Positions 1-10,651 of a stretch of DNA of 64,000 nt are shown piece after piece (position 1 is the first letter of the stretch; each line of letters begins with the position of its first letter). The position numbers and the translations under genes are program-made. The notes beneath the pieces are model-generated. The model saw only the letters and a list, made by a program, of their open reading frames with translations. It had not been told where the DNA came from and made no database searches. The stretch is from Halictus rubicundus (taxonomy: Eukaryota > Arthropoda > Insecta > Hymenoptera > Halictidae). Where the stretch lies: the NCBI RefSeq assembly GCF_050948215.1, contig NC_135150.1:17401943-17465942 (forward strand), written 5' to 3'.

Positions 1-2919
1 GCTCCTCCAGTCGCTGATCTTCGCCCGGTTCCGGGACATCCACTCGCGCACCCGGTCCAGGTACGAGCACTCGCAGCTCCAAGGGTTGCTGGACAGACCG
101 ATGTCGACCAGGTACGGGTTCTGGCCGAGCTGCCACACGGCGAACGTTCCCAGCCGGTTGTTCTCCAGCCGCAACACCTCCAGCTGGCGGAGCGGCAGGA
201 ACGTGCCGTTGTCGATGTACGTCAGCAGGTTGTTCTGCAGGTAGAGCTCCTTCAGGTTCTCCAGCGGCATCAGCTCGACGCCGTTCAACACGCTGATCTT
301 GTTGTTCTCCAGATGAAGCACCAGCAGTCGTTTCAGTCCGCTGAACGTGTGGTTGCGGATCGCGATGATGTTGCTGTCGTTCGCGTACAGGATCTGCAGA
401 TTCTTGCGGCCGATGAACGAGTGGGAGTTCAGCTCGCCGAAATTGTTGCCGTCCAGGTAGACCTCGGTCGCGTCCATCGGCAATCGTCCCGGTAGGGTTT
501 TGTAGCCGGAGTTGGAGCAGTCGACCACGTTCGCCGACCAGGATTGGTCGTGGTAGCAGGTACAGTTGGTCGGGCAGGTCATCTCGCAGTCGCAGGCGTC
601 GAACTCGCAGCAATGACAGAGCGCGAAGCAGTGCGCCTTGTACGTGCAGAGGAACTGCGAGGATTTCGCCTCGAGCAACGGTATGAACGACTTGTGACGG
701 TCGTACGGCAGCCGACAGTAGACCGACTCCAGGTCCATCACCCTCGGATGCTGTCGCAGGGACAACGAGTTGATCCTCTGCAGCCACTCGGTGGTGCACT
801 CGCAGATGAACGGGTTCCCGCCGATGTAGAACTCCGGCAGCTGCCTGTTGGCCGGTACCTGGGTCAGCTGGAACGCGGACAGGTTCATCTTGACGATCTG
901 GTTCGCGTACAGGTCCACCCTGGTCAGGTTCTTCTTGTCGAGGAAGGTCTGCGGCTCGACCGTCTGTATCAGATTGTCGTTGACGAACAGAAGCTCGATC
1001 GAGTCCGGTATCGATCGCGAGTGGATCCTCGTTAGCCGGTTGAACGACACGTCGAGCGTCTGCAATCTCATCCCCTGCGGCGCGACACCGAGATCCATAA
1101 TCAGATTTTTATGGAGATCCATCCACTGCAGTTTCCCCGGCAGAAAGTTGTAATCGAAATGGACGATCATGTTGTCGGACATGTTCAGCCAGAGGAGGCC
1201 GGGCGCGCTCGCGAATATATCGGACATGTCCTGCAACAGATTCGAGTCGAACCGGATCGCCTGCAACGCCGGGTTCGCCGCGAACGCCGAGTCCTCGACC
1301 ATGTCGATCTTGTTCCGTGCCAAACTCAAGATCTGCAGCGCGGGCAGCTCCGCGAAATCTTCGTTGGTCACGTTCGTGATCTCGTTCCCTATCATCCTTA
1401 ATCCGTAGAGGCTCGACATGCCGCGGAAGCCTGGCCGGTTCAGGCTTCTGATCTGATTCTCGCCGAGATCGAGGGTCCGCAGTATCCTCATGTCTTTGAG
1501 GGCGACCGGTATGCTGTCCAGATTGTTCCCGGACAGATTCAGGTCCTCCATACTGGAACAATTCCGAAAGGCATCCGGATGGATTCCTTCGAGCTGATTA
1601 AAGTCCAGCGAGAGGAGGGAGAGCGCGAACAGACCGTTCAGGGAGTACGCGTCCAGGTAACTTAATCGATTGTACGCTAAATCTAGCGTGTGCAGATTAC
1701 TCATCGGCGCGAACGTGTCCGCCGGTATCGTCTCGATCTCGTTGTACTGGAGGTTCAGTATCTGAAGTGTGTACAGGTCTTTGAACAGGGCCGGGTCCAG
1801 CTTGCTGATCCGATTATGCGACAGGTTCAAAAGTACCAGCCGAATAAGCCCGGAGAAGGTCGCGGAGTTCAACCAGGAGCTGGTCAACGAGTTCCTCGAC
1901 AGGTCCAGAGCGACGAGCTGATTCATGTCGGCCACCAGTCCCGGCGACAGCACGCTGATCGAATTGTTCTGCAGCCGCAGCTCCTTCAACGACTTCGCCG
2001 CGTCCCGAAACATTTCCGTCGGCAGCGCAACGATTCTGTTCCCGGACAGATCGAACGTCTCCAGGGAACGGAGACCATGAAGCGCCTCGTCCGCCACCAT
2101 CGAGATCGCGTTGCTCGACAGGTTCAACACCCGGAGCCGTTTCAACGACGAGAACCCGTACGCGGGCAACACCGAGATCTGATTGTTCGACACGTCCAAC
2201 GATTGCACGTCCAACGAGCACGGGAACGGCGCCGTGGTCGACTCCGGTTGTCTTCTAGGGTGTTTCTCTTGAATGTCCCGGAATCCCAGCTCGGTGATAT
2301 CTTTCAGCATGTTCCACGAGACGTTCAACGTGAGCAGGTTCGACAGCGGGCAGAACAAGTGTTCCGGTATCTGCCAGATGTTGTTCCACGAGAGATCGAT
2401 CTTCTCGATCTGCGGGACCGCGTCGAACGCGCCGCTCTCCAGCTCGAGGCTGTACTTGCCCTTCCGGCCGTTCAGGCTGCGCACGGTCAGGTTGCGAAGG
2501 TCCCGCAGACCGTTCAGCACTTTCGCCGGCCAATGGACCAGCTTGCACCCGGTCAGCCTCAGCGATCTCAGCCGCCAAAGCTGCACGAACCCGTCGACGT
2601 TCAGCACGCCCGCCTCCAGGGCCTCGGTGTCCTCGCAGACCACGTTCACCGAGGTCACGTACTCGCTGGTCGCCTGGGAAAAGTTGGTCCTGAGGCTACC
2701 GCCACCCACGTAACGGTGGATGCAGGTGACCGCCCCATCCTGCCGCGAGTCCCACGAACAGTTCTCCGGCAGGTCGAGCCTCGGCGGCAGCTCGCTGGTC
2801 ACCGCGAGCACGTGGCACACCGGGATCACCAGGCAGTAGAAGCAGGCCAACGACAGGGACAACGACAACAACACCGATCCACCGCGGAGCCTGACCACGG
2901 GATCGACCGGGCGGCGCAT
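1..2919 (-). CDS. Toll-like receptor, Toll-6/Toll-8 (Tollo) class, N-terminal 973 codons (3' end off window)
   Basis: Single-pass cell-surface receptor of the long Toll class; in insects these receptors act in embryonic patterning and cell intercalation and in some immune or neural roles. The minus-strand frame is open from ATG at 2919-2917 to base 1 with no intron. TAA at 2925-2923, two codons upstream in frame, makes this the first possible start. Residues about 15-40 are a hydrophobic signal peptide. LRRs then run to about residue 695, many with LxxLxLxxNxI. A cysteine cap follows (CEC at 706-708) with the HCFALCHCCEFDACDC and CPTNCTCYHDQ blocks (Cys788 in the second) typical of Toll-6/7/8 receptors. 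A second LRR set spans about 800-940, and a second LRRCT starts at Cys949/Cys951. The membrane helix and TIR domain must lie beyond the left edge. One large coding exon is normal for this class. Toll-6 versus Tollo cannot be settled by eye; Toll-1 is excluded by the length and the cysteine blocks. Confidence 0.96.
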   Translation of the reverse strand, partial: MRRPVDPVVRLRGGSVLLSLSLSLACFYCLVIPVCHVLAVTSELPPRLDLPENCSWDSRQDGAVTCIHRYVGGGSLRTNFSQATSEYVTSVNVVCEDTEALEAGVLNVDGFVQLWRLRSLRLTGCKLVHWPAKVLNGLRDLRNLTVRSLNGRKGKYSLELESGAFDAVPQIEKIDLSWNNIWQIPEHLFCPLSNLLTLNVSWNMLKDITELGFRDIQEKHPRRQPESTTAPFPCSLDVQSLDVSNNQISVLPAYGFSSLKRLRVLNLSSNAISMVADEALHGLRSLETFDLSGNRIVALPTEMFRDAAKSLKELRLQNNSISVLSPGLVADMNQLVALDLSRNSLTSSWLNSATFSGLIRLVLLNLSHNRISKLDPALFKDLYTLQILNLQYNEIETIPADTFAPMSNLHTLDLAYNRLSYLDAYSLNGLFALSLLSLDFNQLEGIHPDAFRNCSSMEDLNLSGNNLDSIPVALKDMRILRTLDLGENQIRSLNRPGFRGMSSLYGLRMIGNEITNVTNEDFAELPALQILSLARNKIDMVEDSAFAANPALQAIRFDSNLLQDMSDIFASAPGLLWLNMSDNMIVHFDYNFLPGKLQWMDLHKNLIMDLGVAPQGMRLQTLDVSFNRLTRIHSRSIPDSIELLFVNDNLIQTVEPQTFLDKKNLTRVDLYANQIVKMNLSAFQLTQVPANRQLPEFYIGGNPFICECTTEWLQRINSLSLRQHPRVMDLESVYCRLPYDRHKSFIPLLEAKSSQFLCTYKAHCFALCHCCEFDACDCEMTCPTNCTCYHDQSWSANVVDCSNSGYKTLPGRLPMDATEVYLDGNNFGELNSHSFIGRKNLQILYANDSNIIAIRNHTFSGLKRLLVLHLENNKISVLNGVELMPLENLKELYLQNNLLTYIDNGTFLPLRQLEVLRLENNRLGTFAVWQLGQNPYLVDIGLSSNPWSCECSYLDRVREWMSRNRAKISDWRS

Positions 2920-4227
2920 CTTTTAGCGTTCTCGGTGCCTTCTTCTTCCCTCGGTCGCGCACCTACCGATCATCACACAAAAACCACCCCCCGCCGTCCC
3001 CCGACTTCACTAACGCACGCTGTCGTCGCACGTATACGCCCTCCAGTATTTACTCCGACCGACTGTCATGTGTGGCCCCCGCTGCAATCGATACGCGAAA
3101 CTTTCCGCGGCACCTGCCTCCGCTAAGATCCGACCATCCGGTGCAATCTCGACTTCCGACCGGCTCCGGGGTGCACCCCAAAACACCCTGGCTCCGTCGC
3201 CCGCGATTCCAACCGCGGCGACCCCAACACTTCCAATATTTCACACTTCACACGGGCCGGGACTCCTGGACACTCTTCCGGGACCGATTATTTACTTTCG
3301 AGAGACTGTTCTGTTTCCTTATTCCATCGTGTCCTCCAATCGCAATTAGATAATCCAGAAGAGTTACTCCGAAAAAAAAAAATCTTACGAAGGATCGAAA
3401 TCCTTCCGGATATAAATGATGTGAAGTGTCCAGTGCACTGTTTTACTATCCGCCGGGACGGATGGACACTGTCCGACGGTTGCCGTCCTCTGTTCACCGA
3501 AATCCCATCGCGGGACTACTACGTGGAAGAAGCTCGACACCGCTCGCTGGAGCAAGAGAGAGGAGACTGAACCGTAGGGTACCGACCACCGGCAGGGTAC
3601 GAAACCGAGAACACCGTAGCACTCGGTACGGCGGCCACCGCGCAACTGACGCTTCGGATCTCCTCAGCATCTAACTCGACGCTGCGTCCACCAATCGTTC
3701 CTTCCCCCACCAACGGCGGCAGCACCGACACAGACACAGAGCCGCCGGCACACAGTCACCGGCACGAACGAAAAAGGGACACACACACGCGCGCAACGCA
3801 GCAAGGACCGGCATCCTACCACGTCGAGCACGCGCCCATCGTCGCGGCCCTCCCCATGGTGGAAGGAAGACGGCATACGGTCCCTCGGAACCCTTTACTC
3901 GTCCTTCTCGCGCCGACTGGGAAATCGCGCGCTCTACCGTCGCGCGTCGTCGCACACCGAAAGATAGAGTCTGCCTGGACGAAACTGTATCATGTTTTTC
4001 GACTTTAAATTCCGCTCGAGAGAGTCGATATCGTAATTAGTTTTCAGTGTGGATCTGTTAGCCTCGATAGCTATTCTATCTCCGAGAAGGTTCGTCGTGT
4101 CTAGACGGTTGATCTCGAGAAACGTTTTGTAAGCGGGGAAAAGTGAAATCTTGGAAATTGTGGTTTTTGGAAGTGACAGATTTTTGGCAATTCATCGAAG
4201 AAACTCGATGATGTGAAAACTGACGAC
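2920..4227 (-). other. 5' flank and probable 5' UTR/promoter region of the Toll gene
   Basis: No coding exon recognised. Read on the minus strand this leads into the Toll start codon. It is GC-rich with CA/TG-rich patches (about 3715-3800) up to about 3960, then turns abruptly AT-rich. A run of 11 A lies near 3373. I could not place a transcription start or a 5' UTR intron; a TATAAAT at 3411 is on the opposite strand to the gene. Confidence 0.5.
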
Positions 4228-4760
4228 ATTCGAGTGCCAAGGATAGCCCTTGCTGTATAATAACGAGTCGTGGACAAAGATTTCGAACTAAATATTTTTA
4301 CATCTTTATTCTAACCCTTATGTCAATAAGGGTACCTGGTACCCACTTTTAATTTTGTGACTTCGTTAATATTTTTCTTGAATTGTGGTATGATTTTTTG
4401 GGCACCCCTGAGATGCTATTCGAGTGCTAAGGGTAGCCCTTGTTGTATAATAAGTTGTGAACGAAGATTTCAAAAAAACTAAATATTTTTACATCTGTAT
4501 TTTAACCCTTGTGTCATTAAGGGTACCCACTTTCAATTTTATGACTTCGCTAATACTTTTCTTGAATTGTGGTATGATTTTTAGTGGCACCCCTAAGACG
4601 CCATTCGAGTGCTAAGGATAACTTGCTCGTTGTATAACAAGTTGTGGACGAAGATTTCACACTAAATAGTTTTACATCTTTATTCTAACCCTTATGTCAA
4701 TGAGGGTACCTGGTACCCACTTTCAATTTCTTTTTGTGTCTCCTTTAATATTTTTCTCAA
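4228..4760. repeat. Tandem array, about 2.9 copies of a 185-190 bp unit
   Basis: The phrase ATTCGAGTG, followed by CTAAGG or CCAAGG, recurs at 4228, 4418 and 4603. Each copy carries 'taacccttatgtcaa(t)' (variant cttgtgtcatt in copy 2), GGGTACC and 'ttgaattgtggtatgattttt' segments in the same order. The unit's end (GTGGCACCCCTAAGACGCCATTCGAGTG) matches, in reverse orientation, the left end of the TTAA-flanked element at 29212-29415, so the array probably grew from a transposon end. Confidence 0.85.
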
Positions 4761-4949
4761 CAAATAGAAAAACCATTTCAGACTTTTATGCTCCTGGGTA
4801 ATCAGAGATTAATAATTGTATTTCAAACATAAAGATATGTATTGAAACTGTATTGTGCAAGAACTTTGAATATCGTTGGAAAATTTTGGTGATAAAATTC
4901 TATACTTTCGTCAGTATTATATAAGCATGGCTGTGAAGTCATGAAGGTT
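4761..4949. other. AT-rich spacer
   Basis: AT-rich DNA between the array and the next repeat; nothing recognised. Confidence 0.4.
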
Positions 4950-5212
4950 CTAATTGACTGCCAAACTGGAACCTCAAAAATTCCATAAAGTCAAAGTAAG
5001 TTATTTAATGTAATAAAAATTGAAAAAAATGAAATGTATGATATCGTCCTCCAACTTTCTTGCATTTTTGACAGACCCTAATCTTTGGTACAATGGATAT
5101 ATTATATATCCATATAATCCATTATCCATATATATCCATTATATGAAGTTCATTTTAAAACCTGGACAAATAATTCCGTCATCCACATATGACATGGCGG
5201 TCAACGTGTTAA
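4950..5212. repeat. MITE-like repeat with TTGACTGCCA / TGGCGGTCAA ends, copy 1
   Basis: The left end reads TTGACTGCCAAAC and the right end ATGGCGGTCAACGTGTTAA, an inverted pair. The interior (ttgaaaaaaatgaaatgta, ctccaactttcttg, cctggacaaataattccg) matches the copy at 48042-48284. This copy has a local expansion of a tatcca-type simple sequence near 5090-5145. No coding potential. Confidence 0.8.
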
Positions 5213-5350
5213 AAATGTATTTGGGACCAGGTAGTGATTAAAATTTTACTAAACATGAGAAGGAGAATTTTTACTCTTCAACAGATGCAATAGTAAAGAT
5301 TACAATCATTTTATTACAAGGAAGCAGAACATTAAAACAAGTATAATTAT

Positions 5351-5412
5351 TATTTTAAAGCCTGGAGAAATAATTCCGTCACCCACATATGACATGGCGG
5401 TCAACGTGTTAA
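5351..5412. repeat. Right-end fragment of the TTGACTGCCA repeat
   Basis: The stretch from TTTTAAAGCCTGGAGAAATAA to GACATGGCGGTCAACGTGTT repeats the last 60 bp of the element at 4950-5212, in the same orientation; the rest is absent. Confidence 0.75.
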
Positions 5413-5509
5413 AAAAATCATACTGTATGGGTTAATGGGATTTTGAAAATTGTTTGATACATTGAGACACCGAATGAGTTCCAAAAAAGATTGAGTACGT
5501 ATAGAGTAA

Positions 5510-6720
5510 TTTCTGATGGAAAAAACTTTACTTGTTTTCTTGCAACTTTTCGATTTTGTCCAGCCAGCACGTACTGTTCGAAACATTGTGCGTCGCCTCG
5601 TGTATACACGTCGCCAGAAGCGGAGGTTTCTGCTATCTTTACCCCTTCCTTGCCCTTTTATCTTCCTCGGCGAGCTTCCCTTGTTTTCGAATCCGAGGGC
5701 AGCTGGCGCTCCTCTTCCACGATTCCGGGTTTTTGAACGTTTTATCTTGGTTAAGCGACTCGAAGTCAAGCATGTTCTTTCTAATCAAGCGAGTATTTGT
5801 TCGCGAACGAAAGGGATTTCGCTTTATTCACGGGTGCTTATCTGTTGCAGGAAAATACTATTCGAACTGGATTTTTCTTGTGTTTTCCTACAATACTTCT
5901 TCTCTCTCTTCGCTTTGATTTATTTTATTATAAAGAGTCTGGTTTTTCGGAGCGAAATTCGTCTCAGTCGAGAATATTTTACGACATGTTTTTCATTTAG
6001 TTTATTCACGTGTCACTCCATTTTATTCCATTCACAGACGTTTTGCTGTTGCAGGAAAAATTCTATTGACAATAGACGGTTCGTCTATCTTTCCCCTTTT
6101 TCCTCCTTCTCTATTCTTCTTTTCGGAGGACATCTGGGTCTTTTATCTTGGTTTATGTAACTTGTGCACTAACCTAAGCCAAGTATACCGTTCCTTATCC
6201 GATACAGAATTCTTCAGGAAATAAAGAGACCTATTGTCAGACATTCGTGTGTTACTTCAGTATTTCGCTTCATCCACAGGTGCATATGCGTTGCAGGAGT
6301 ATTATAGAAAATGGACTGTTCTTCCTTTCCTTCTTCAGCTTCTCTTTATCTCTTCCTATTCTCGACTTCGGGAAATCTGAGTCCCTTCTGACGTGTAATT
6401 TCATTCAATCAGCTTCTGGAAATTTACTCACACGATCTCTGCAACGACTGAACTGTTTAACCAACGTTATATCTCTTTGGAGAAAATGTAAATTCAGGCA
6501 CTCAGGTGTTACTTTATTATTTCACATCATCCACAGTTCTGTTAAAAAACAGCACAGGGAACAGACGCTTTTACCAGCTTTATTCTCTCTGTTTCTTTAT
6601 TCTTCCCTGTCTTTTATCTTTGAACACAAGGGCCTTTGGGATGTTCCGTCTGTACTTTACAACGTTTCAGAACTTTTTGAAAATTTCATCTTTATCGAAC
6701 ACTTGGACAGTTGAACACTC
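5510..6720. repeat. Old degenerate tandem repeat, unit about 200-260 bp
   Basis: TTGCAGGA recurs at 5845, 6049 and 6291, each after a 'ttattcac/ttcatccacag' stretch and before a CT-rich block that includes ttttatct. GTGTTACTT...CATCCACAG recurs at 6247 and 6506. Spacing drifts (204, 242, 259 bp), so the copies are old. The plus-strand frames here are not conserved between units and are not proposed as genes. Confidence 0.5.
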
Positions 6721-7013
6721 GAACACTTTGTCCTGAGCGAGACAGCTTCAACTGGCAAAATTGTTTAGATGTCAAAGTTTACAGTTACATACACGATTAT
6801 CATTGTCATATTTTGGTTTCCATCGTTTGTCAGGGAATGAAAGTTGCTTCTCTTAAAAATAAATTCATGTTTATCCGCGAGGGAACTAATCAATGAGATC
6901 AGATTACTAATAATAATGTCAGAAATACTACCAGTCAATTTAAAAGTAAAAAATTATTTTAAGAATACAGTAAATTCCATAAAACTCTACTTTCACTGCT
7001 CAATACAGTGATC
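6721..7013. other. AT-rich spacer
   Basis: No feature recognised between the degenerate array and the next MITE. Confidence 0.4.
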
Positions 7014-7015
7014 TC

Positions 7016-7153
7016 TCTATATATGTCGCCAAGACCTGGATGATAAACGTCGCGCAATTATCCCTACTACCGCGGGGCATACACGGATCTTCCGTACTAT
7101 ACATGACCCTGCTGGCAAAACCCGTGTTGTGGACATATATCGAGAATTCGCTG
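7016..7153. mobile_element. MITE family II (CAGTGATYTCTCTATATATG ends), copy 1
   Basis: A 138 bp element flanked by TA on both sides. The left end is CAGTGATCTCTCTATATATG and the right end is the complement of CAGCGAATTCTCGATATATG. The interior has the family core 'gatgataaacgtcgcg' and 'attatccctactaccgcgggg'. TA duplication and inverted ends point to mobilisation by a Tc1/mariner transposase. Other copies lie at 14451, 23326, 25383, 38329, 45296 and 46959. Confidence 0.85.
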
Positions 7154-7155
7154 TA

Positions 7156-9904
7156 TCATATATATTTATTAAAATATGATAAATTACCAGAAAGAATAAC
7201 AATCTCCCGGGACTGTCAAACAGTAAAACAGCCTCCGGACCCATCCGACTCAAATATCACGGTCTCTAATCAACATATCACAACCGACGCAGCATCTCTG
7301 CGAGAAACGTGGAGAGGCTAAAGACCCCAGGTGTGTCTTACCTATTTCACGTCTCGCGCAGACACCTGTCCGTTTAAAAAGGGTGAAACACCGCGGAAAA
7401 CGGCCGCACGTAGCCGGTTTCCATCTTCACGTGCGGTCGAAAGAGTTGCGAGGGTCCGAGTGATGTTGCGTGAGCCGAGAAGATCGTCGGGACACCTAAC
7501 ACCTCGACGTAGACGGCCACCCTCGTCCAACACGATGAAATCTTATTCTCCCGGCTCGGCCACGACCACCCCGATCCGCCCGGAGAACCAGAAGAACCAG
7601 AAGAAGATCGTATCTCGCCGTGGTCGCGATTCCCGATTGCCGAGCGTTCCTCCGTTCCTCCTCTTTCGCCAGCGAGACCCTGTCCTTCGACCCCCCCCCC
7701 CCCACCTCACCGCGAAACACTATTTCTGATCCCGCGGACAGATCGTTCTCTTTATTTCGCGCTGCATTCTCGCGCACAGCCGCTGCATCGCCTCCTTTGT
7801 TTCTACAGCTGCATCGGACACATTTGGATCGCGCGGAAATGAAAGCGTGCACGCGCCAATTCCCTCGTGATTCGCGATACATTCCTCCTCCTCCTCCCCC
7901 CCCCCGCCGCCACGAATACCATTTCAGCGTTACATTCTACATTTTTCTTGCACATTTTGATTTTGCAACGCGAACCCGCGTTACATCCGGCTGAGTGGAG
8001 AGCTCGCTCTGTTTTGCCAAGTACCGGCCCCTTTCAAACGATCGCAATTAACCCGATTTTAATAAAATATTTTTAGACGATTTATTCTCCCGTGAATTAC
8101 TGCGAAAATACGTACAGGCTGTAAACGGTTCGGCGGAAAATGTCGGAGAGCAAAATTCAGCAAAATTAATTTCAAGGTCAAAAGGTCAAACATTCTTTTT
8201 TCACAGCGTCTTATTCTACTCGTCACAGGGATAAAAAGTGCTAGAGAAACCGTGGCTCGACGCTCGACCGTTCTCTGACAAAATTGTGATAAAGATTTTT
8301 TCAGTATAAAACTGATTTTAGTTATATTTTCGATATATTTCGGGCGCAAAGAAATATTTCCCAACCGTTTTATCCATCTTGCATTTTATTTCTCCAAATG
8401 TCCAGAATATTTTTACACCTCTTCGCAAATTTAAAGTTCCCGCTCAAAGCTCGCGGGATACATTTTAATACCGCAAATGTAAAATCGAGGAACGGAGGGC
8501 CAAAACCGAGCGCAATATTGAAAATGGTGTTTGCGCAGAAAAATACAAAACGGTTGTTACCCGGGCGACAGAAAAGTCTCGAAAGCTGTTACTTCTAATC
8601 CGAAACCAGAAATGAAAAAGTAAAACCGGGAATCCCATCGAGCACGGTAACGCAACGCGCAAACAGTTTTTCGTCGACAGATTTGTTACGACTATCTGCT
8701 ACTCGCAATCATTTTTTATTGTTATTCTCGCTATTACGGCGCTTACGGGTCGTCCAATAAATCCCGACACAATGGCGAGAAAATGCTTGGTCATCGAACA
8801 CTTCAGAATTCCGGCTCTCGATCAGCGAAATCATCGTAAAGCGATTATACGGATCAGCGTCGCGAAACGATATCGGTGATGTTATTAGAAAATTTTAATA
8901 ACCGCGGGCACACCTTCCCGAGTATGTTCGCATAAACTCGGTCACGATAAATATTTTCACGGTGTGACAAGCGATCTTTTTAAACTGTATCGATCACGGT
9001 TTTCTCGAACGCTTTTAATATCACGATGCTCCATATTCGTCGTGAAATCGCACAGTCGTCTATTGCGACGCCGAGTTCAAATCCCACTTAAAAATCGTCC
9101 ACCAACGTCCGTGCGCATGTTTCGCATTATTTCATCTGCCGAAAATATATCAGCGCCCGTAAACGTTAATCTGAATCCCCTCGGAAACGCTGGTTTCGTA
9201 GGAAGCACGATTTTTTCGCGTTTTTCGTGTACCTGTTCGCGTGACGTCACCTCGCGGTATCTATTATGATATCGCTCGTGCTAGCGACGATAAGGAATTT
9301 ATTTCAAATATTGCTGCATCGGAAATTCGTGGCCGTGAAGCTCGGCAAGGGATTTTATGAAAGTCGATTAAAACCGGTTCAAATTTGCAACTTTCATTGA
9401 AGACAATCTAGGAAAGTTTTATAATATTATTGACATTTTGTGCGGAATCTTTAATTCAAGTCTTGGCAAATCGATCGACAGAATTTTATATTTGTATGCA
9501 CCACCGTCGCGTTCGAGACACAGCTGCCATAATTAAAATTCGCATACAGAGGAGTCTCGGGGCATTTCCATACGCTTTGTTCGCGATTGATTAAGACAAG
9601 AATTTGTTTATCGTTCAATTTCGTCTGGTACGCTGTCGGCTTATTCACGATTACGGAACAAACAGCTATCGCGAAGATCGTTTCGCTGCGATATGAAAAT
9701 TTCTTTCCTTCATTTGTGATGCACTATGCAGGCACATCCGGGTGCGCGGGCAAAAAATGCATTCTCTATATTTGCATAATGATTCGCAGTCTAATTGTGA
9801 CTAGAACCGGCGCGGAACAGATTTTTACAATTTAAATGCGTCTCATACCAGCGCGGAAATTGTTAATGATCGAAAACGTGCGCACAATAACACAGTCAAA
9901 AATA
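7156..9904. other. Unique DNA, no gene recognised
   Basis: CpG-rich from about 7330 to 8000 with C runs at 7691-7703 and 7896-7905, then AT-rich. Open frames (for example 7331-7729) are proline/arginine-rich products of composition and match no family I know. A TTCAAGGTCAAAAGGTCA motif pair lies at 8171-8188. Confidence 0.4.
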
Positions 9905-9908
9905 TTAA

Positions 9909-9990
9909 CCTCTTAACTTAAAAGCCCGAGAATACCCGGGTATCGTAATATAATATCACACTTCTACAAAATAATTGTTAGGTTAAGAGG
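9909..9990. mobile_element. TTAA-flanked 82 bp miniature element
   Basis: TTAA at 9905-9908 and 9991-9994 flank a short element beginning CCTCTTAAC and ending GTTAAGAGG. The interior CTTCTACAAAATAATTGTT matches the element at 33911-33989. TTAA duplications are the hallmark of piggyBac-type transposition; the family assignment is inference. Confidence 0.75.
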
Positions 9991-10093
9991 TTAATCACTT
10001 TATTTGACATTTAAAAAATGTAAATGTCAATGGCCTATTACGACTGTGTTTATTGACGCTTTTGCACATATTTTTAGAGGTACGGTCATACTA

Positions 10094-10649
10094 GGGGGAC
10101 CCATAAGTAATCAATTATTTTAAAATCTAAAACAAACTTTGTACTAAATTCAAGCTTTTATTCCTTAATTTATTATATAATCCCCATCATTACCAAGGAC
10201 AGTTTGCCATCTTTCCCACTTCGTGTAGGTGCCTTTGTATAGTCGACCATGTGGACCCAAGGCTTCTCGATAATTCTTGTATACTTAATTTTGGATCAGC
10301 TTCCACTAGAGATTTTAGGGTGTCATTATCAAATTCTACGGTTCGTCCACTTCGAGGCCTGTCAGAGAGATCATAATCACCAGCAGCAAACCTTCTGAAC
10401 CAACGTTGACACTTGTTGACCTTCAATACATCTCCATAAACATAGCAGATTTTGTTTGTTTTTGTTTTGAAAAAGTAAGCAATGACGAATATGATTCTCG
10501 GAAGGTACGCACGCCGCCATTTTATTACAGGGTTGCAAAAAAAGATTATACTTCTTTGAATATTTTGAACACAGGCTGCTGTACCGAAAACTATACAAGA
10601 ATACGTGTTTCCTCTTCAACGATCGGCACAGATTACTTACGGGTACCCC
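10094..10649 (-). mobile_element. Mariner-family element, internally deleted copy A (556 bp)
   Basis: TA (10092-10093 and 10650-10651) flanks inverted ends GGGGGACCCATAAGTAATC and the complement of GGGGTACCCGTAAGTAATC. Inside is a broken minus-strand mariner transposase N-terminus; the catalytic region is deleted and the coding part joins directly to the 3' non-coding end. Same family and orientation as the copies at 54614 and 62842. Confidence 0.92.
10190..10520 (-). pseudogene. Mariner transposase remnant (HTH domain only), copy A
   Basis: Mariner transposases cut and paste their element using a paired HTH domain and a DD34D catalytic core. Translation from ATG at 10520 gives MAACVPSENHIRHC; after a small deletion and frame change it continues as KVNKCQRWFRRFAAGDYDLS, DRPRSGR and IQELSRSLGSTWSTIQRHLHE, the second HTH. 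It then ends in a few residues encoded by the element's 3' end. No catalytic aspartates remain, so it cannot make an active enzyme. Confidence 0.92.
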
Positions 10650-10651
10650 TA

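Noticed and set aside
544..1035. Plus-strand frame of 163 codons
   Set aside because: Antisense shadow of the Toll LRR region.
1690..3126. A 478-codon open frame on the plus strand
   Set aside because: It is antisense to the Toll coding exon for most of its length; GC-rich LRR coding DNA commonly leaves the opposite strand open. Its Arg/Gln/Val-rich translation has no domain.
3411..3417. TATAAAT as a promoter element
   Set aside because: It lies on the plus strand while the only gene is on the minus strand; isolated TATA words are expected in AT-rich DNA.
4228..4760. Possible CRISPR-like or regularly spaced array
   Set aside because: Units are 185-190 bp and similar throughout, with no short repeat/variable spacer structure; it is a eukaryotic tandem repeat.
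7331..7729. 132-codon frame, proline/arginine-rich
   Set aside because: CpG- and C-rich composition, spans a C13 run, overlapped by opposite-strand frames, no motif.
9070..9090. GAGTTCAAATCCC, resembling a tRNA B box
   Set aside because: No cloverleaf or matching A box could be found around it.
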